A DNA stretch of 53,016 nt from Paenibacillus alvei (GTDB taxonomy: Bacteria; Bacillota; Bacilli; Paenibacillales; NBRC-103111). The position numbers and the translations under genes are program-made. Position 1 is the stretch's first letter, and the number at the start of each line of letters is the position of its first letter. The stretch lies in contig CAMCVV010000012.1 in NCBI GenBank assembly GCA_945881905.1, positions 1 to 53,016 on the forward strand, given 5' to 3'. Shown here one piece after another: positions 35,462 through 44,714 of the stretch. The notes under the pieces were generated by a model, which was not told where the DNA came from, made no database searches, and worked only from the letters and a program-made list of their open reading frames with translations.

Positions 35462-36916
35462 TTAGCGCAATCCTTGCTCCTGCATATACGCGAACAATAA
35501 CTTCGCGCCTTGCATCACAATCGGGACCCCACCCCCAGGGTGAATCGAAGCACCGACTGCATATAGATGTCGAATTCCATGCGGATCCACTTGAGGACGA
35601 AACACACCAGATTGACTCAAGGTTGGTGCAATCCCGAAGCTTCCCCCTTGGTACAAACCATCTTGCATCGCTTGTTTGGGAGATCGAACTTCTCTCCATT
35701 CAATCGCATCGCGTAACCCAGGAAATCCCCTTCGCTCGACTTCATCTATGATCAGATCAGCGAAGTCTTCTGCTTCTAACTCCCAACTGATATACTTTCC
35801 TGCAGGCACAGGCACTAACAGGTACAATACACTTTTGCCAGGTTCGGCAAGCGTGTCATCGATCAACGATGGATTGAATACATATATGCTAGGTGATTCA
35901 GGGATTTTCCTTGTTTTAAAGACAGCTTTCAGCATTTCTTCGAAATTACTACTGAAGAAAAACTGGTGCACCTGCGCATCCTCATAGCACCGATTCAAAC
36001 CCAAATAAATGAGCAAGCATCCCGAAGAAGGCTGATAGGTTCGCTTGGGTCTCTTCGCAAACTTACGACGGAGCAGTGGCATCGTCGTAGGGAAATCTCC
36101 GTTCATGATCACACGGTCATAATTTCTCCGCTTGTTATTGACCACGACGCCTTTGCATTCGCCATCTTCCACAATGATTTCTGTTACATCGGAATTCAGA
36201 TACACACGCGCATCGCGTTCGAGCAGGATGCTTTCTAACTTCGGAATTAGACTTGCATAGCCGCCTTTCACATACCAGATGCCATATTCATGTTCCGCAA
36301 AAGGAATCAATGAGTACAACGCAGGTGTCTGATCCGGATTGCCCCCGATATAGAGGGTTTGAAAAGAGAACGCTTCCTGTAACTTTGGATCAGCAAAAAA
36401 CACATTTGCATCGTTTCTCACACTCCAATGCGCGCGAAGCTTTATAAGAGAAAGGAGATTGCCCACCGTCCAGAAGTCGCTCTTTCGTACAAAAGGTTTA
36501 TCTAAGAACGCTTTCTTTCCTTGATGATAGCGGATCCGCATCTCTTTCATATAATCACGAAAATGCTGTTCCTCACCAGGGAACACGCGAGAGATTTCTG
36601 CAAGTTGTTGATCGGTGTCACTGTATTTATCAAACGTCGTTCCATCGTAATAATGAATCCGATATAACGGATCACAACGAACTGCGTCTAACACATCGGA
36701 AGCAACACCCGCTTCCGTCAAGATGTCCTTTATCATTTGTGGTAACAGCACGATGGTAGGCCCTTGATCGACTTTGAATCCAGGTGCTTGGGCATAGGAA
36801 ATCCGACCACCCAGTTGAGCTTTGCGCTCATAGATCGTGACGTCGTGGCCATCAAGTGTCAAATACAACGCAGCTGTAATGCCACCTATGCCTCCGCCAA
36901 CTATTGCTATGTTCAA
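35462..36916 (-). CDS. CrtN-like dehydrosqualene/phytoene desaturase
   Basis: I start at TTG 36916 because AGGAGG is 8 bases upstream; GTG 36925 would overlap it. 484 residues. It has the N-terminal FAD motif IVGGGIGGITAAL and the C-terminal carotenoid-oxidoreductase motif with LYAVGASIHPGGGVPIV. The middle has FQTLYIGGNPDQTPALYSLIP, nearly as in S. aureus CrtN (FQTLYIGIDPKRGPSLYSIIP from memory). This points to desaturation of the C30 carotenoid. It is downstream of another desaturase in the same operon, with a 49-base gap. Confidence 0.88.
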   Translation of the reverse strand: MNIAIVGGGIGGITAALYLTLDGHDVTIYERKAQLGGRISYAQAPGFKVDQGPTIVLLPQMIKDILTEAGVASDVLDAVRCDPLYRIHYYDGTTFDKYSDTDQQLAEISRVFPGEEQHFRDYMKEMRIRYHQGKKAFLDKPFVRKSDFWTVGNLLSLIKLRAHWSVRNDANVFFADPKLQEAFSFQTLYIGGNPDQTPALYSLIPFAEHEYGIWYVKGGYASLIPKLESILLERDARVYLNSDVTEIIVEDGECKGVVVNNKRRNYDRVIMNGDFPTTMPLLRRKFAKRPKRTYQPSSGCLLIYLGLNRCYEDAQVHQFFFSSNFEEMLKAVFKTRKIPESPSIYVFNPSLIDDTLAEPGKSVLYLLVPVPAGKYISWELEAEDFADLIIDEVERRGFPGLRDAIEWREVRSPKQAMQDGLYQGGSFGIAPTLSQSGVFRPQVDPHGIRHLYAVGASIHPGGGVPIVMQGAKLLFAYMQEQGLR

Positions 36917-36965
36917 TCGAATCACCTCCTAAGCATCTTGTTTCCCTATCTGATGATGCGATGTC

Positions 36966-38486
36966 TTACCCTTTACCCTTCAATTGTCGCTTATGCTCAT
37001 CTGCCACAATGCCTTGTGCCGTAATACGCGCTGACTCCATAATTGTCGGTAGTCCACTGCCTGGATGCGTGCCTCCTCCTACTAACCAACAGTTCGCTAA
37101 TTCATCGAAACGGTTATGCGGACGCAGATGCATCATCTGACGCAAATTATGAGCGAGATTGAACGTGGCTCCTTCATATACATAATGCTGTGCTTCCCAA
37201 TCAACAGGTGTAATCATCCGTTCTTCGACGATATGCTGACGTAAGTCTGTGAAGCCACCTCGATCTTCCACAAGCTTCAGTACCTTCTCACGAAAGCCAG
37301 CGCTTGCTTGCGACCAATCAATACCGCTTCGGTTATTCGCTACTGGTGCAAGGATATAGATCGCAGAACACCCAACAGGTGCCAGTGAAGCATCTGTCAC
37401 TACAGGATTGTGCACATAGATCGATGGATCCTGTGATAGCACCCCACGTTTCGTGATATCCTCGACATTTTCCTTATAATCATGGGAAAATAAGATCGAA
37501 TGGTGCGGGAGATCATACTGCTTATCCACACCTAGGTAGAGCATGAACGTTGAACAAGAGAACTGCTTGCGCGCTAGCTTCGGCAAGCTATAGGCACGGA
37601 CAGTATCGGGTTCAAGTAAATGCGTCATCGCATGAGCGAAATCAGCATTAATCACAACTTCATCTGCTTCAACTATTTCTCCATTCTCGAGTTCCACTCC
37701 TGTAACTTGCTTACCTTGTGTAATGATCTTCTTCACGCCTAAGTCGGTATGTACATGACCTCCACATTCTTCAACAACTGTCGCCATCGCTTCACAAATT
37801 CGGTGCACACCACCAATCGGGTGATATATCCCGAATGCGTGCTCGATGTAAGATAAAATCGTAAAAGCTCCTGGACACTCCCACGGCGACATCCCGAGAT
37901 ACTTCGCTTGGAACGTGAACGCCAGCTTCAATCGTTCGTCAGTGAAATAATTCGACAAGCACTCATACAAGGACTTCCCGAGTGACAGATGAGGAAGCGC
38001 TCGTAACACATCAGGTCTAAGATAATCGAACCACGAATCGTGTTTGTTTTGTAGAATCGGTGACAACGCACGCAATTTCACTGCTTCTTGCTCCATAAAT
38101 CGATCATAGCCACCTTCGTCTCCTGGAAAACAACGCTTGATTTCAGCAATCATCTGCTCTCGAACGCGATGTGCATCAAATTCAACGCCTTCAAACACTA
38201 AGCGGTACATCGGATCAATCGGAATTAACTTCAAGTAATCATGAACATTGCGCTTTGTTTCTTGAAACACTTCTTCAAGCACTTGAGGCATATTGAGGAA
38301 CGTGGGTCCACGATCAAACGTATAGTCACCTATGTGCAGTGGTGAATTTCTACCCCCGATATACGATTGTTTCTCGAATACGTTCACTTCACATCCTTGA
38401 TGAGCTAGCAGCATCGCTGCAGTAAGTCCGCCTGGTCCTGCGCCTATAACCACGACTTTTCGATTCACTCTATTCATTCCATGCAT
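36966..38486 (-). CDS. Phytoene-desaturase-family oxidoreductase (CrtI/CrtN type)
   Basis: The 506-residue protein has FAD motif VIGAGPGGLTAAMLL and the C-terminal WLVGGGTHPGSGLPTIM motif of carotenoid desaturases. It has FQAKYLGMSPWECPGAF and FGIYHPIGGV in the middle. It may be a second desaturase, or an oxidase acting on the C30 chain end. It is first in the leftward crt operon, and divergent from crtM. Upstream of ATG 38486 is GGGGAG at about 10 bases. Confidence 0.88.
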   Translation of the reverse strand: MHGMNRVNRKVVVIGAGPGGLTAAMLLAHQGCEVNVFEKQSYIGGRNSPLHIGDYTFDRGPTFLNMPQVLEEVFQETKRNVHDYLKLIPIDPMYRLVFEGVEFDAHRVREQMIAEIKRCFPGDEGGYDRFMEQEAVKLRALSPILQNKHDSWFDYLRPDVLRALPHLSLGKSLYECLSNYFTDERLKLAFTFQAKYLGMSPWECPGAFTILSYIEHAFGIYHPIGGVHRICEAMATVVEECGGHVHTDLGVKKIITQGKQVTGVELENGEIVEADEVVINADFAHAMTHLLEPDTVRAYSLPKLARKQFSCSTFMLYLGVDKQYDLPHHSILFSHDYKENVEDITKRGVLSQDPSIYVHNPVVTDASLAPVGCSAIYILAPVANNRSGIDWSQASAGFREKVLKLVEDRGGFTDLRQHIVEERMITPVDWEAQHYVYEGATFNLAHNLRQMMHLRPHNRFDELANCWLVGGGTHPGSGLPTIMESARITAQGIVADEHKRQLKGKG

Positions 38487-38554
38487 TCGATGATTGCTCC
38501 CCTGTATAGAGTATGAGATAATGAAATAAATTCTTTGTTAGGGATAAACAACTT

Positions 38555-38583
38555 TTGACTATTTGATTGTTTTATTATTTATA
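38555..38583 (+). promoter_or_regulatory. Candidate crtM promoter
   Basis: TTGACT at 38555-38560 and TTTATA at 38578-38583 lie 17 bases apart in the 152-bp divergent crt region, 55 bases before crtM. The -35 is good and the -10 weak, with several overlapping A/T options. No sigma-B GGGTAT element was found. Confidence 0.4.
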
Positions 38584-38638
38584 TCTTATTATATCAATTA
38601 ATGAAATTATTTTCATTTATATTTGATGAGGTGATGAC

Positions 38639-39532
38639 ATGAAACTAGCTCAAGCTTACAACGTCTGCGAACAAGTCGTCAAAAGTCATTCTTCTAGCTT
38701 CTATTACGCTTTTTCCATACTACCTATCGATAAACGGAACGCTGTTTGGGCCGTATATGCTTTTTGTCGCACAGTGGACGATATTGTCGATGAGACTCCT
38801 GATCAAGCTGATGAATGTTTAGCTACATATGAACAAGCATTCACACGTTGCTTGCAAGGAACACCCGATGACCATCCGCATTGGATTGCACTTGATGATG
38901 CTTTCAAACGTTTCCATATGGATCCTTTGCCGTTCTGGGACATGATTTCAGGGCAACGTCAGGACCTCACGATCCATCGTTTCGAGAAGATGGAGGACTT
39001 ACTGCACTACTGCTATCTCGTTGCAGGAACTGTAGGACTCATGCTTTTGCCGATATTGACGAAGAACGTCACGCCAGTTTTGAAAGAGAAAGCCATCAAG
39101 CTAGGAATCGCTATGCAAATTACCAACATCTTGCGTGATGTTGCAGAAGATTATACACGTGGTCGCATCTATTTGCCTCAAGTCTTGATGCGTGAATTCG
39201 GCTATCGAGAAAGTGACATTGTTCAGGGTACGCAAGCGCAAGCATGGCAACCGCTTTTTCACCATTTAGCTCATACGGCTGAATCATATTATCAAGAAGG
39301 TATGTCCTCACATAGGTATTATCCACGTGATTCACGTACCTCGCTCACTGCAGCAGGTTACATATATCGACAAATTTTGGTTAAAGCGATGGATCGTCAA
39401 GGGGATGTATTCACAGAACGCATTCGTGTCTCCAATTCCAAGAAAATCATCCTCATGCTTTCGCTGATGTTCAACTCTGATACATGGAAAAAAGAACAAG
39501 TACAACTTGACTCCGAAAGGCAGTTATCGTAA
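38639..39532 (+). CDS. crtM: Squalene/phytoene synthase-family enzyme, CrtM-like
   Basis: The 297-residue prenyl synthase has the first Asp-rich motif DDIVD (47-51), in AFCRTVDDIVDE, and the second DVAED (167-171), in NILRDVAEDYTRGRIYLP. It condenses two farnesyl diphosphates head to head to give C30 dehydrosqualene (4,4'-diapophytoene). C30 rather than C40 specificity is inferred from the CrtN/CrtP-like neighbours. Ribosome-binding site GAGGTG. Its stop TAA overlaps the next gene's ATG (TAATG). Confidence 0.92.
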   Translation: MKLAQAYNVCEQVVKSHSSSFYYAFSILPIDKRNAVWAVYAFCRTVDDIVDETPDQADECLATYEQAFTRCLQGTPDDHPHWIALDDAFKRFHMDPLPFWDMISGQRQDLTIHRFEKMEDLLHYCYLVAGTVGLMLLPILTKNVTPVLKEKAIKLGIAMQITNILRDVAEDYTRGRIYLPQVLMREFGYRESDIVQGTQAQAWQPLFHHLAHTAESYYQEGMSSHRYYPRDSRTSLTAAGYIYRQILVKAMDRQGDVFTERIRVSNSKKIILMLSLMFNSDTWKKEQVQLDSERQLS

Positions 39533-40350
39533 TGCGAATGCTCAAGCGTATCTATATGGGTTGGTTTCTGTGCGGGTATGTGCTGATCGTCACTTCAACG
39601 CTCCCGAGCTGGTTATCTTGGGCGAATGGCGTATATTTGATTTTAGCTGGCATCACCGCTTTGTTTTGGCTTTATCGCCAAGTGGGCTTGCGTCAGATGG
39701 GCAGCTATTTCCTGCTATGCGGGGGTATATCCTTATTCAGTGAATGGTTCGGTGTTCACACAGGGCTTTGGTTTGGGACATATGCGTATACAGAGCAATT
39801 CGCGCCATTCCTCTTCGGGGTACCTGTAGCGATTCCATTTGCTTGGTGCATGATCATACTGCTCAGTCGATGGATCGTACCGAATCAACGCTTCAGTGGA
39901 ATTGCTGTTGCTGCCTTATGTGCTGTAGCGATCGATGTATTACTTGACCCTGTTGCTGTGGTTCAAGCGTATTGGTTGTGGGAAACTGCAGGTGTTCTAT
40001 CGTTTTACGAAGTTCCGTGGACCAACTTTGCTTCCTGGTGGATTACTTCATTTGTCATATTACTCCTGACGAATCGATATCTACCTACTCACCTATTCAT
40101 GGATAACCAGGAGTACCCCTTGTCGTATTCGGTTGGATCAAATGTAAGACGTGTTACCTGGTGGTCGTTGCTGCAAACGATATGGCACCAACCGCTTTTA
40201 CTCATTCTGGTCACTTTGGAAATGCTATTCATTACGATTGCGATTCAGCATGCCTTATGGTTTGCTGTGCTGATCAATCTTCTGCTTCTAGGCATCCTAC
40301 TTGTATGCAGGAAATACTGGCATCCTCTGCACCGAAGGAGTGAACCCTGA
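39532..40350 (+). CDS. Carotenoid biosynthesis membrane protein (CruF/DUF422-like)
   Basis: The 272-residue protein has about seven membrane helices. The segment FSEWFGVHTGLWFGTYAYTEQFAP, VAIPFAWCMII, and DVLLDPVAV are typical of CruF, the bisanhydrobacterioruberin/carotenoid 1',2'-hydratase family. In C30 clusters its exact reaction is unproven; hydration of a chain end to make a glycosylation site is plausible. Translationally coupled on both sides. Confidence 0.8.
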   Translation: MRMLKRIYMGWFLCGYVLIVTSTLPSWLSWANGVYLILAGITALFWLYRQVGLRQMGSYFLLCGGISLFSEWFGVHTGLWFGTYAYTEQFAPFLFGVPVAIPFAWCMIILLSRWIVPNQRFSGIAVAALCAVAIDVLLDPVAVVQAYWLWETAGVLSFYEVPWTNFASWWITSFVILLLTNRYLPTHLFMDNQEYPLSYSVGSNVRRVTWWSLLQTIWHQPLLLILVTLEMLFITIAIQHALWFAVLINLLLLGILLVCRKYWHPLHRRSEP

Positions 40351-41087
40351 TGATCGTTGCACAGAAGCGTCGCATGTTTGAACATACGTTCAATGTGCTC
40401 AATCGCTGGCTACTGTTCCAATCATTTCACCGTATCTATATACGAATGCCTTCATCTGAGATTCAACTTCAACGACCGACTGTATATTATGTAAACCACA
40501 GCAATTGGTGGGATGCCCTTCTGATTTTCCAATTGAATTATTCTTTGCTGCGTCAACAAGCGCATGGCATGATGTCTGAAGAAGGGTTGAAGCAATTCCC
40601 GTTCTTCCGCAAATTAGGGGTGTATTCGATCAATCGCAAGTCGTTGCGTGACATCAAGCAATCTCTCGATTATACGGTAGGCTTGTTGCAAGAACCTGAT
40701 CAATCTGTATGGATTTTCCCGCAAGGGGATGTATTTCACCAAGAATCGCGTCCGCTTACCTTTCTACCAGGAATCGGTTATTTGTTGGAGAAATGTGTCC
40801 ATGCCCAGTGGATTCCTGTTACCTTTTACTACAGTTATGGGCTCGTGCGACAACCCGACATATACATAGAATTCGGCACTCCCTTACCTGAAGCACAGTT
40901 AGCTTCGCGCTCTCGCAGTGAGCGACTCACTTATGCACAGGATGTGCTTACGCAACAATTAGACCGCTTACGTGAAGATGTTTTGCACCACCAAGTGGAT
41001 CACTTCCATCCCATATGGACCGGATTAGCACCCACACGCGATCGTTTTCCGCATATACTTCGACATGACCGTGTGGAACATCACTAA
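40350..41087 (+). CDS. Lysophospholipid acyltransferase-like enzyme (carotenoid acylation)
   Basis: The 245-residue protein belongs to the PlsC/LPLAT family: NHSNWWDA gives the HX4D motif, and FPQGD replaces EGTR, with FLPGIGYLLE afterwards. In the crt operon it probably acylates the glucosyl group of the carotenoid, as CrtO does in staphyloxanthin synthesis, although CrtO is a different protein family. Function in ordinary lipid synthesis is less likely given coupling to the crt genes. Confidence 0.8.
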   Translation: MIVAQKRRMFEHTFNVLNRWLLFQSFHRIYIRMPSSEIQLQRPTVYYVNHSNWWDALLIFQLNYSLLRQQAHGMMSEEGLKQFPFFRKLGVYSINRKSLRDIKQSLDYTVGLLQEPDQSVWIFPQGDVFHQESRPLTFLPGIGYLLEKCVHAQWIPVTFYYSYGLVRQPDIYIEFGTPLPEAQLASRSRSERLTYAQDVLTQQLDRLREDVLHHQVDHFHPIWTGLAPTRDRFPHILRHDRVEHH

Positions 41088-41099
41088 AGGATGTGAACC

Positions 41100-42413
41100 A
41101 TGTTAGCACAAAAGTTTGAAAACCTGCTCGACGCTGTATTCGACACCTGGACTGGAAGCTTATCTGCTGCTGATCTGTTCCTTCTGAGTCTACTTAGTGT
41201 ACACGTGCTCCTCACTGTTTGGGTCATGTATAATGCGAAGCAATGGCCGAAAGCTGCGAGTGCATCAACAGCTTCGATTGGGGAACTACATCTACATCCG
41301 ACAACAGCTTCGATTGGGGAACCACATCTACATACGACAACAGCTTCGATTGGGGAACCACATCTACATACGACAACAGCTGAGCGTGCGACATCACTTC
41401 CGTTCGTATCCATCCTTGTTCCTGCTCGCAATGAACAAAGAGGACTTGAACGTTGCCTCGTTAGCTTACTTGAACAAGATTATCCTTGTTTTGAAGTGAT
41501 CTGTCTAGATGATCGTTCGGAAGACTTGACCCCGCGAATTCTAGATCAACTTCAACAACGTTATCCGCATCTACAACGAACCTATGGAGCTGAGCTCCCT
41601 TCTGGTTGGATCGGGAAATGCCATGCCTGTCATCAATTATCTCAATCCGCACAAGGAGAACTGTATCTGTTCACTGATGCAGACACCGTTCATCAAGCGA
41701 ACATGCTCCGCTCGATGGTGACTACGCTTCATGCACAACAAGCAGCTTTGCTTACCGGTTTCCCTCAAGTGCTTACTCATCACGCGATAGGTTGGCTTAT
41801 CTTACCGTTGTTGTTTTTTGTCATTGTCCTGCATCTTCCGCTTCGTTATGTCGCCACAAGCTTAAATCCTCGCTTGATTGCAGCTCATGGCGCTTTTATG
41901 TTATTTCGTGCAGAAGCGTATCACGCGATTGGTGGACACCTCGCTCATCGCCAAGCGATTGTTGAAGATATGGAGATGGCCAAAGCCATCAAAAAATCGA
42001 AACGAAAAGCATACTTGGTCGATATTACTCCTTATGTAGCTTGTGACATGTATGAGAAACCTCGTGATGTCTGGCAAGGTTTCAGCAAAAATATGTTCCT
42101 CGGATTAGGTGCTTCTACGGTGTTGTTGTTCGGATTGCTTGGCTTTTATACGGTGGTGTATGTGTTTCCTTTGTTCGGTTCTTTCGTTGCATTAAGCACT
42201 CAGCGCTTGACAGCCAGTGTAATCTTGTTCGTCTGTTACTTGTTGAGTTGTTTGCAGAAATTCACTGTCGACCGCCGATTCGGTACGCGCGGTGCTTGGT
42301 TTTGGTTCATTCCCTTCTCTTTTATCGGTTTAATCAGTATCGCTATGCGTTCTTGGTATTTATATGTCACCAAACAAGGTTACACATGGAAAGGCAGGGT
42401 GTACCGCAGATGA
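41100..42413 (+). CDS. Glycosyltransferase family 2, CrtQ-like
   Basis: The 437-residue protein has an N-terminal helix (FLLSLLSVHVLLTVWVM), a repeat linker, then the GT2 domain: VSILVPARNEQRGLERCL, VICLDDRSEDLT, LFTDADT (DxD-type) and EDMEMAKAIKKS. Three or four C-terminal helices follow. It resembles the CrtQ glucosyltransferase (4,4'-diaponeurosporenoate). The linker contains three TTASIGEPHLHT units from a 36-bp tandem repeat. It overlaps the CrtP-like ORF by 4 bases (ATGA). Confidence 0.88.
   Translation: MLAQKFENLLDAVFDTWTGSLSAADLFLLSLLSVHVLLTVWVMYNAKQWPKAASASTASIGELHLHPTTASIGEPHLHTTTASIGEPHLHTTTAERATSLPFVSILVPARNEQRGLERCLVSLLEQDYPCFEVICLDDRSEDLTPRILDQLQQRYPHLQRTYGAELPSGWIGKCHACHQLSQSAQGELYLFTDADTVHQANMLRSMVTTLHAQQAALLTGFPQVLTHHAIGWLILPLLFFVIVLHLPLRYVATSLNPRLIAAHGAFMLFRAEAYHAIGGHLAHRQAIVEDMEMAKAIKKSKRKAYLVDITPYVACDMYEKPRDVWQGFSKNMFLGLGASTVLLFGLLGFYTVVYVFPLFGSFVALSTQRLTASVILFVCYLLSCLQKFTVDRRFGTRGAWFWFIPFSFIGLISIAMRSWYLYVTKQGYTWKGRVYRR
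41265..41381. repeat. 36-bp tandem repeat in the glycosyltransferase gene
   Basis: Three 36-bp units start at 41265, 41301 and 41337, with a partial copy to 41381. The second and third units are identical; the first differs at a few bases. They encode a 12-residue repeat between the membrane helix and the GT2 domain. Confidence 0.93.
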
Positions 42414-43975
42414 ATCATACAGCCAAAGGAATTGTAGTAGGAGGTGGCATCGGTGGACTTGTAGCAGCGATTCAACTTGCAACCCATGGTGCAGATATGA
42501 CCCTCATCGATCGTAACCCTGCATTAGGTGGTAAATTACAAGACGTCACGTTGGGGGATTATCGATTCGACTTTGGTCCATCGACGATCACGATGCCATG
42601 GATTTTTGAGCGGGTGTTTGCTGAAGCAGGGGAACCACTCGATCCTGCGTTGGTGTTTGAACCTCTGATGATCAATAGTCGGAATTTCTTCAGTGATGGC
42701 AGCGTTATCGACTTATCGCGAGACCCTATGCATATGCAAGCGCAATTGTCCCTCGTATCCGCAGCCAATCGTCAAGGGTTCGAGCGTTATCTTCAAGAAA
42801 TCACGAAGATGTATCAGATCTCCGAAGAACACTTCTTTTCTAGGTCATTTACAGAATGGACTGATTTCGTATCTATTCCCTTGCTGAGCGCGATCACACG
42901 TGTACATCCCTTAACAACTCTAGATGCATTCCACAGAAGCTTCTTCGATGATCCGCGATTACTTGCTATGATGAATCGCTACGCGACTTACGTCGGTTCT
43001 TCGCCTTATCATACACCTGCTACCTTAGCGATGATTGCTTACCTTGAACTTGTGCGCGGTGTGTATTATATTCGAGGAGGCAACTATCGATTAATTGAAG
43101 CGTTAGAGCGTCTTGCTCGCAAGAAAGGCGTCAAGATCATCCAGCAGACTGCAGTAGAGCAAATCCTCGTTCGCCATCATCGTGCACAAGGAGTTCGCTT
43201 AGCCAACGATGTGCTTGAATCAGATTTCGTGATTTCGAATGTGGACTACTTCGCGACTCAGCTTCACCTGCTATCCCCTGAAGATCGCGTGCTGCGGTAT
43301 GCGTTGGAGGAACTGCGCGCACAGACAACTTTATCTTCTTCTGGTTCGTTACTGCTTGCTGGCGTGAAGCAGAAGTATGCTCAGCTCGAACACCATAATT
43401 TATTTTATCCTGAACACTACGGTCATGATTTTACGTAAATCTTCGATCAACATGCATGGCCACAAGACCCTGCAATCTACATCTGTAATTCGGCACACCA
43501 TGAACCAGCACGAGCTCGTCATGGCACAGGAAGTAATCTATATATCTTAGTGAACGTTCCAGCACAAGCGCATTCCGTCTCATCCCAAGGGTATTCCGTC
43601 CCGTCCCAAGGGTATAATGGAAATCAACAGTCCTCGACACAATGGGAAGGAGCATATGCCCAGCGTATGCTAGATATCCTCCAACACCGTTGGGGGTTAC
43701 GTGATCTTTCCCTACACCTCGAGGTATCACAAACGTATGGCCCTCATCATATCGCTCAGCTGAGTGGAGCTGTCGATGGAGCGTTATATGGCGAAGCTTC
43801 GCATGGATTGTTCAAGACGTTTCTAAGACCCACGTTAAAAGACAAGAAAATCAAAGGGTTGTATTACTCGGGAGGGTCGACTCATCCCGGTGGAGGTACA
43901 CCTATGGTCACCATCAGTGGATTGATGACCGCCGCAATGGTCACGAAGCACGAACTCACGAACACACACAAATAA
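42410..43975 (+). pseudogene. CrtP-like carotenoid oxidase interrupted by one in-frame TAA
   Basis: The reading frame from ATG 42410 to the stop at 43975 is continuous except for one TAA at 43436-43438. Both parts match S. aureus CrtP (4,4'-diaponeurosporene oxidase) as I recall it: FDFGPSTITMPWIFERVF, YVGSSPYHTPATLAM, and SGGSTHPGGGTPMV at the end. The position of the stop aligns with a Gln in CrtP, so a CAA-to-TAA change is the simplest cause. The first part keeps the FAD site but lacks the C-terminal dinucleotide motif. Unless the stop is read through, this gene is inactive; the 343-codon first part might still be made. Confidence 0.85.
43570..43611. repeat. 21-bp tandem duplication in the CrtP-like gene
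   Basis: Two 21-bp units of attccgtc(t/c)c(a/g)tcccaagg give SVSSQGY then SVPSQGY in an insert not present in CrtP. It lies downstream of the TAA. Confidence 0.85.
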
Positions 43976-43992
43976 CAGAAAGGAATGATCTC

Positions 43993-44601
43993 ATGTCTGC
44001 ACAACACCTATCCGGAATCGAAAACACGCGCACGCCCGATTATGAAATCCATCCTTTATTCCTAGAACGATGGTCACCACGTGCATTCTCTCAAGAAGAC
44101 GTAGCTGAAGAGGTTTGGTTAAGTATTCTAGAAGCAGCGCGATGGGCCCCGTCTAGTAGCAATCTCCAACCATGGCGCTTCTTGATTGCTCGAACACCTG
44201 AGGATCGCGCGAAATTTCACGCTTTCATTGCTCCTTCTAACCGTGAATGGTGTGATCAGGCACCTCTGCTTGTATTACTTCTCTCTTATACGCTCAGTCC
44301 CAATGGTCAACCGAGTGGAAGTCATGCAATGGATACGGGAACTGCTTGGGGATATATGGCTCTCGAAGCAACGAACCAAGGACTGATTACACATGCTATG
44401 GCTGGATTTAATCAACAACAAGCTCGTGTTGATTTACATATTCCTGATGACTATGCGATACACGCAGTCATTGCTGTGGGTTACCAAGGGGATAAAGCAA
44501 CATTGTCAGAGAAATTCCAAGAACGAGAACTTCCCAGTTCGCGACGTCCGATCACCGAATCTCTCTATGAAGGCGATTTCGGTCAAGCGTTTCATCGCTA
44601 A
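43993..44601 (+). CDS. Nitroreductase-family flavoprotein
   Basis: The 202-residue protein has RWSPRAFSQEDV near the start, ARWAPSSSNLQPWRFLIA (the FMN and substrate region), and GTAWGYMALEATNQGL later, followed by AVGYQGDK. It is an FMN-dependent NAD(P)H oxidoreductase of unknown substrate. The ATG follows AGAAAGGAATG. It lies 17 bases after the CrtP-like gene, so it may be transcribed with the crt operon. Confidence 0.88.
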   Translation: MSAQHLSGIENTRTPDYEIHPLFLERWSPRAFSQEDVAEEVWLSILEAARWAPSSSNLQPWRFLIARTPEDRAKFHAFIAPSNREWCDQAPLLVLLLSYTLSPNGQPSGSHAMDTGTAWGYMALEATNQGLITHAMAGFNQQQARVDLHIPDDYAIHAVIAVGYQGDKATLSEKFQERELPSSRRPITESLYEGDFGQAFHR

Positions 44602-44621
44602 CCCATTATGTGCGTCGGCTG

Positions 44622-44673
44622 TGTAGCTAATGTAGCCTGTTAGCTATGTAGCTTATGCAGCCTATGTAGCCCA
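44622..44673. repeat. 9-bp degenerate tandem repeat
   Basis: Units of tgtagc(c/t)(n)a, 9 bp, repeat about five times with one 7-base unit (44640-44646), just after the nitroreductase gene in the convergent gap before the lrgB-like gene. Confidence 0.6.
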
Positions 44674-44714
44674 TAGACTTGCAGATTCATCAGAAGCTTC
44701 TGTGCAACGTGGTC

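Noticed and set aside
36917-36925. GTG start of the CrtN-like gene at 36925
   Set aside because: The GTG is part of the AGGAGG ribosome-binding site; the TTG at 36916 has correct spacing.
38487-38638. Sigma-B promoter for the crt operon
   Set aside because: I found no GTTTAA-N12-15-GGGTAT pair on either strand; GGGATA at 38541 is a poor match with no -35.
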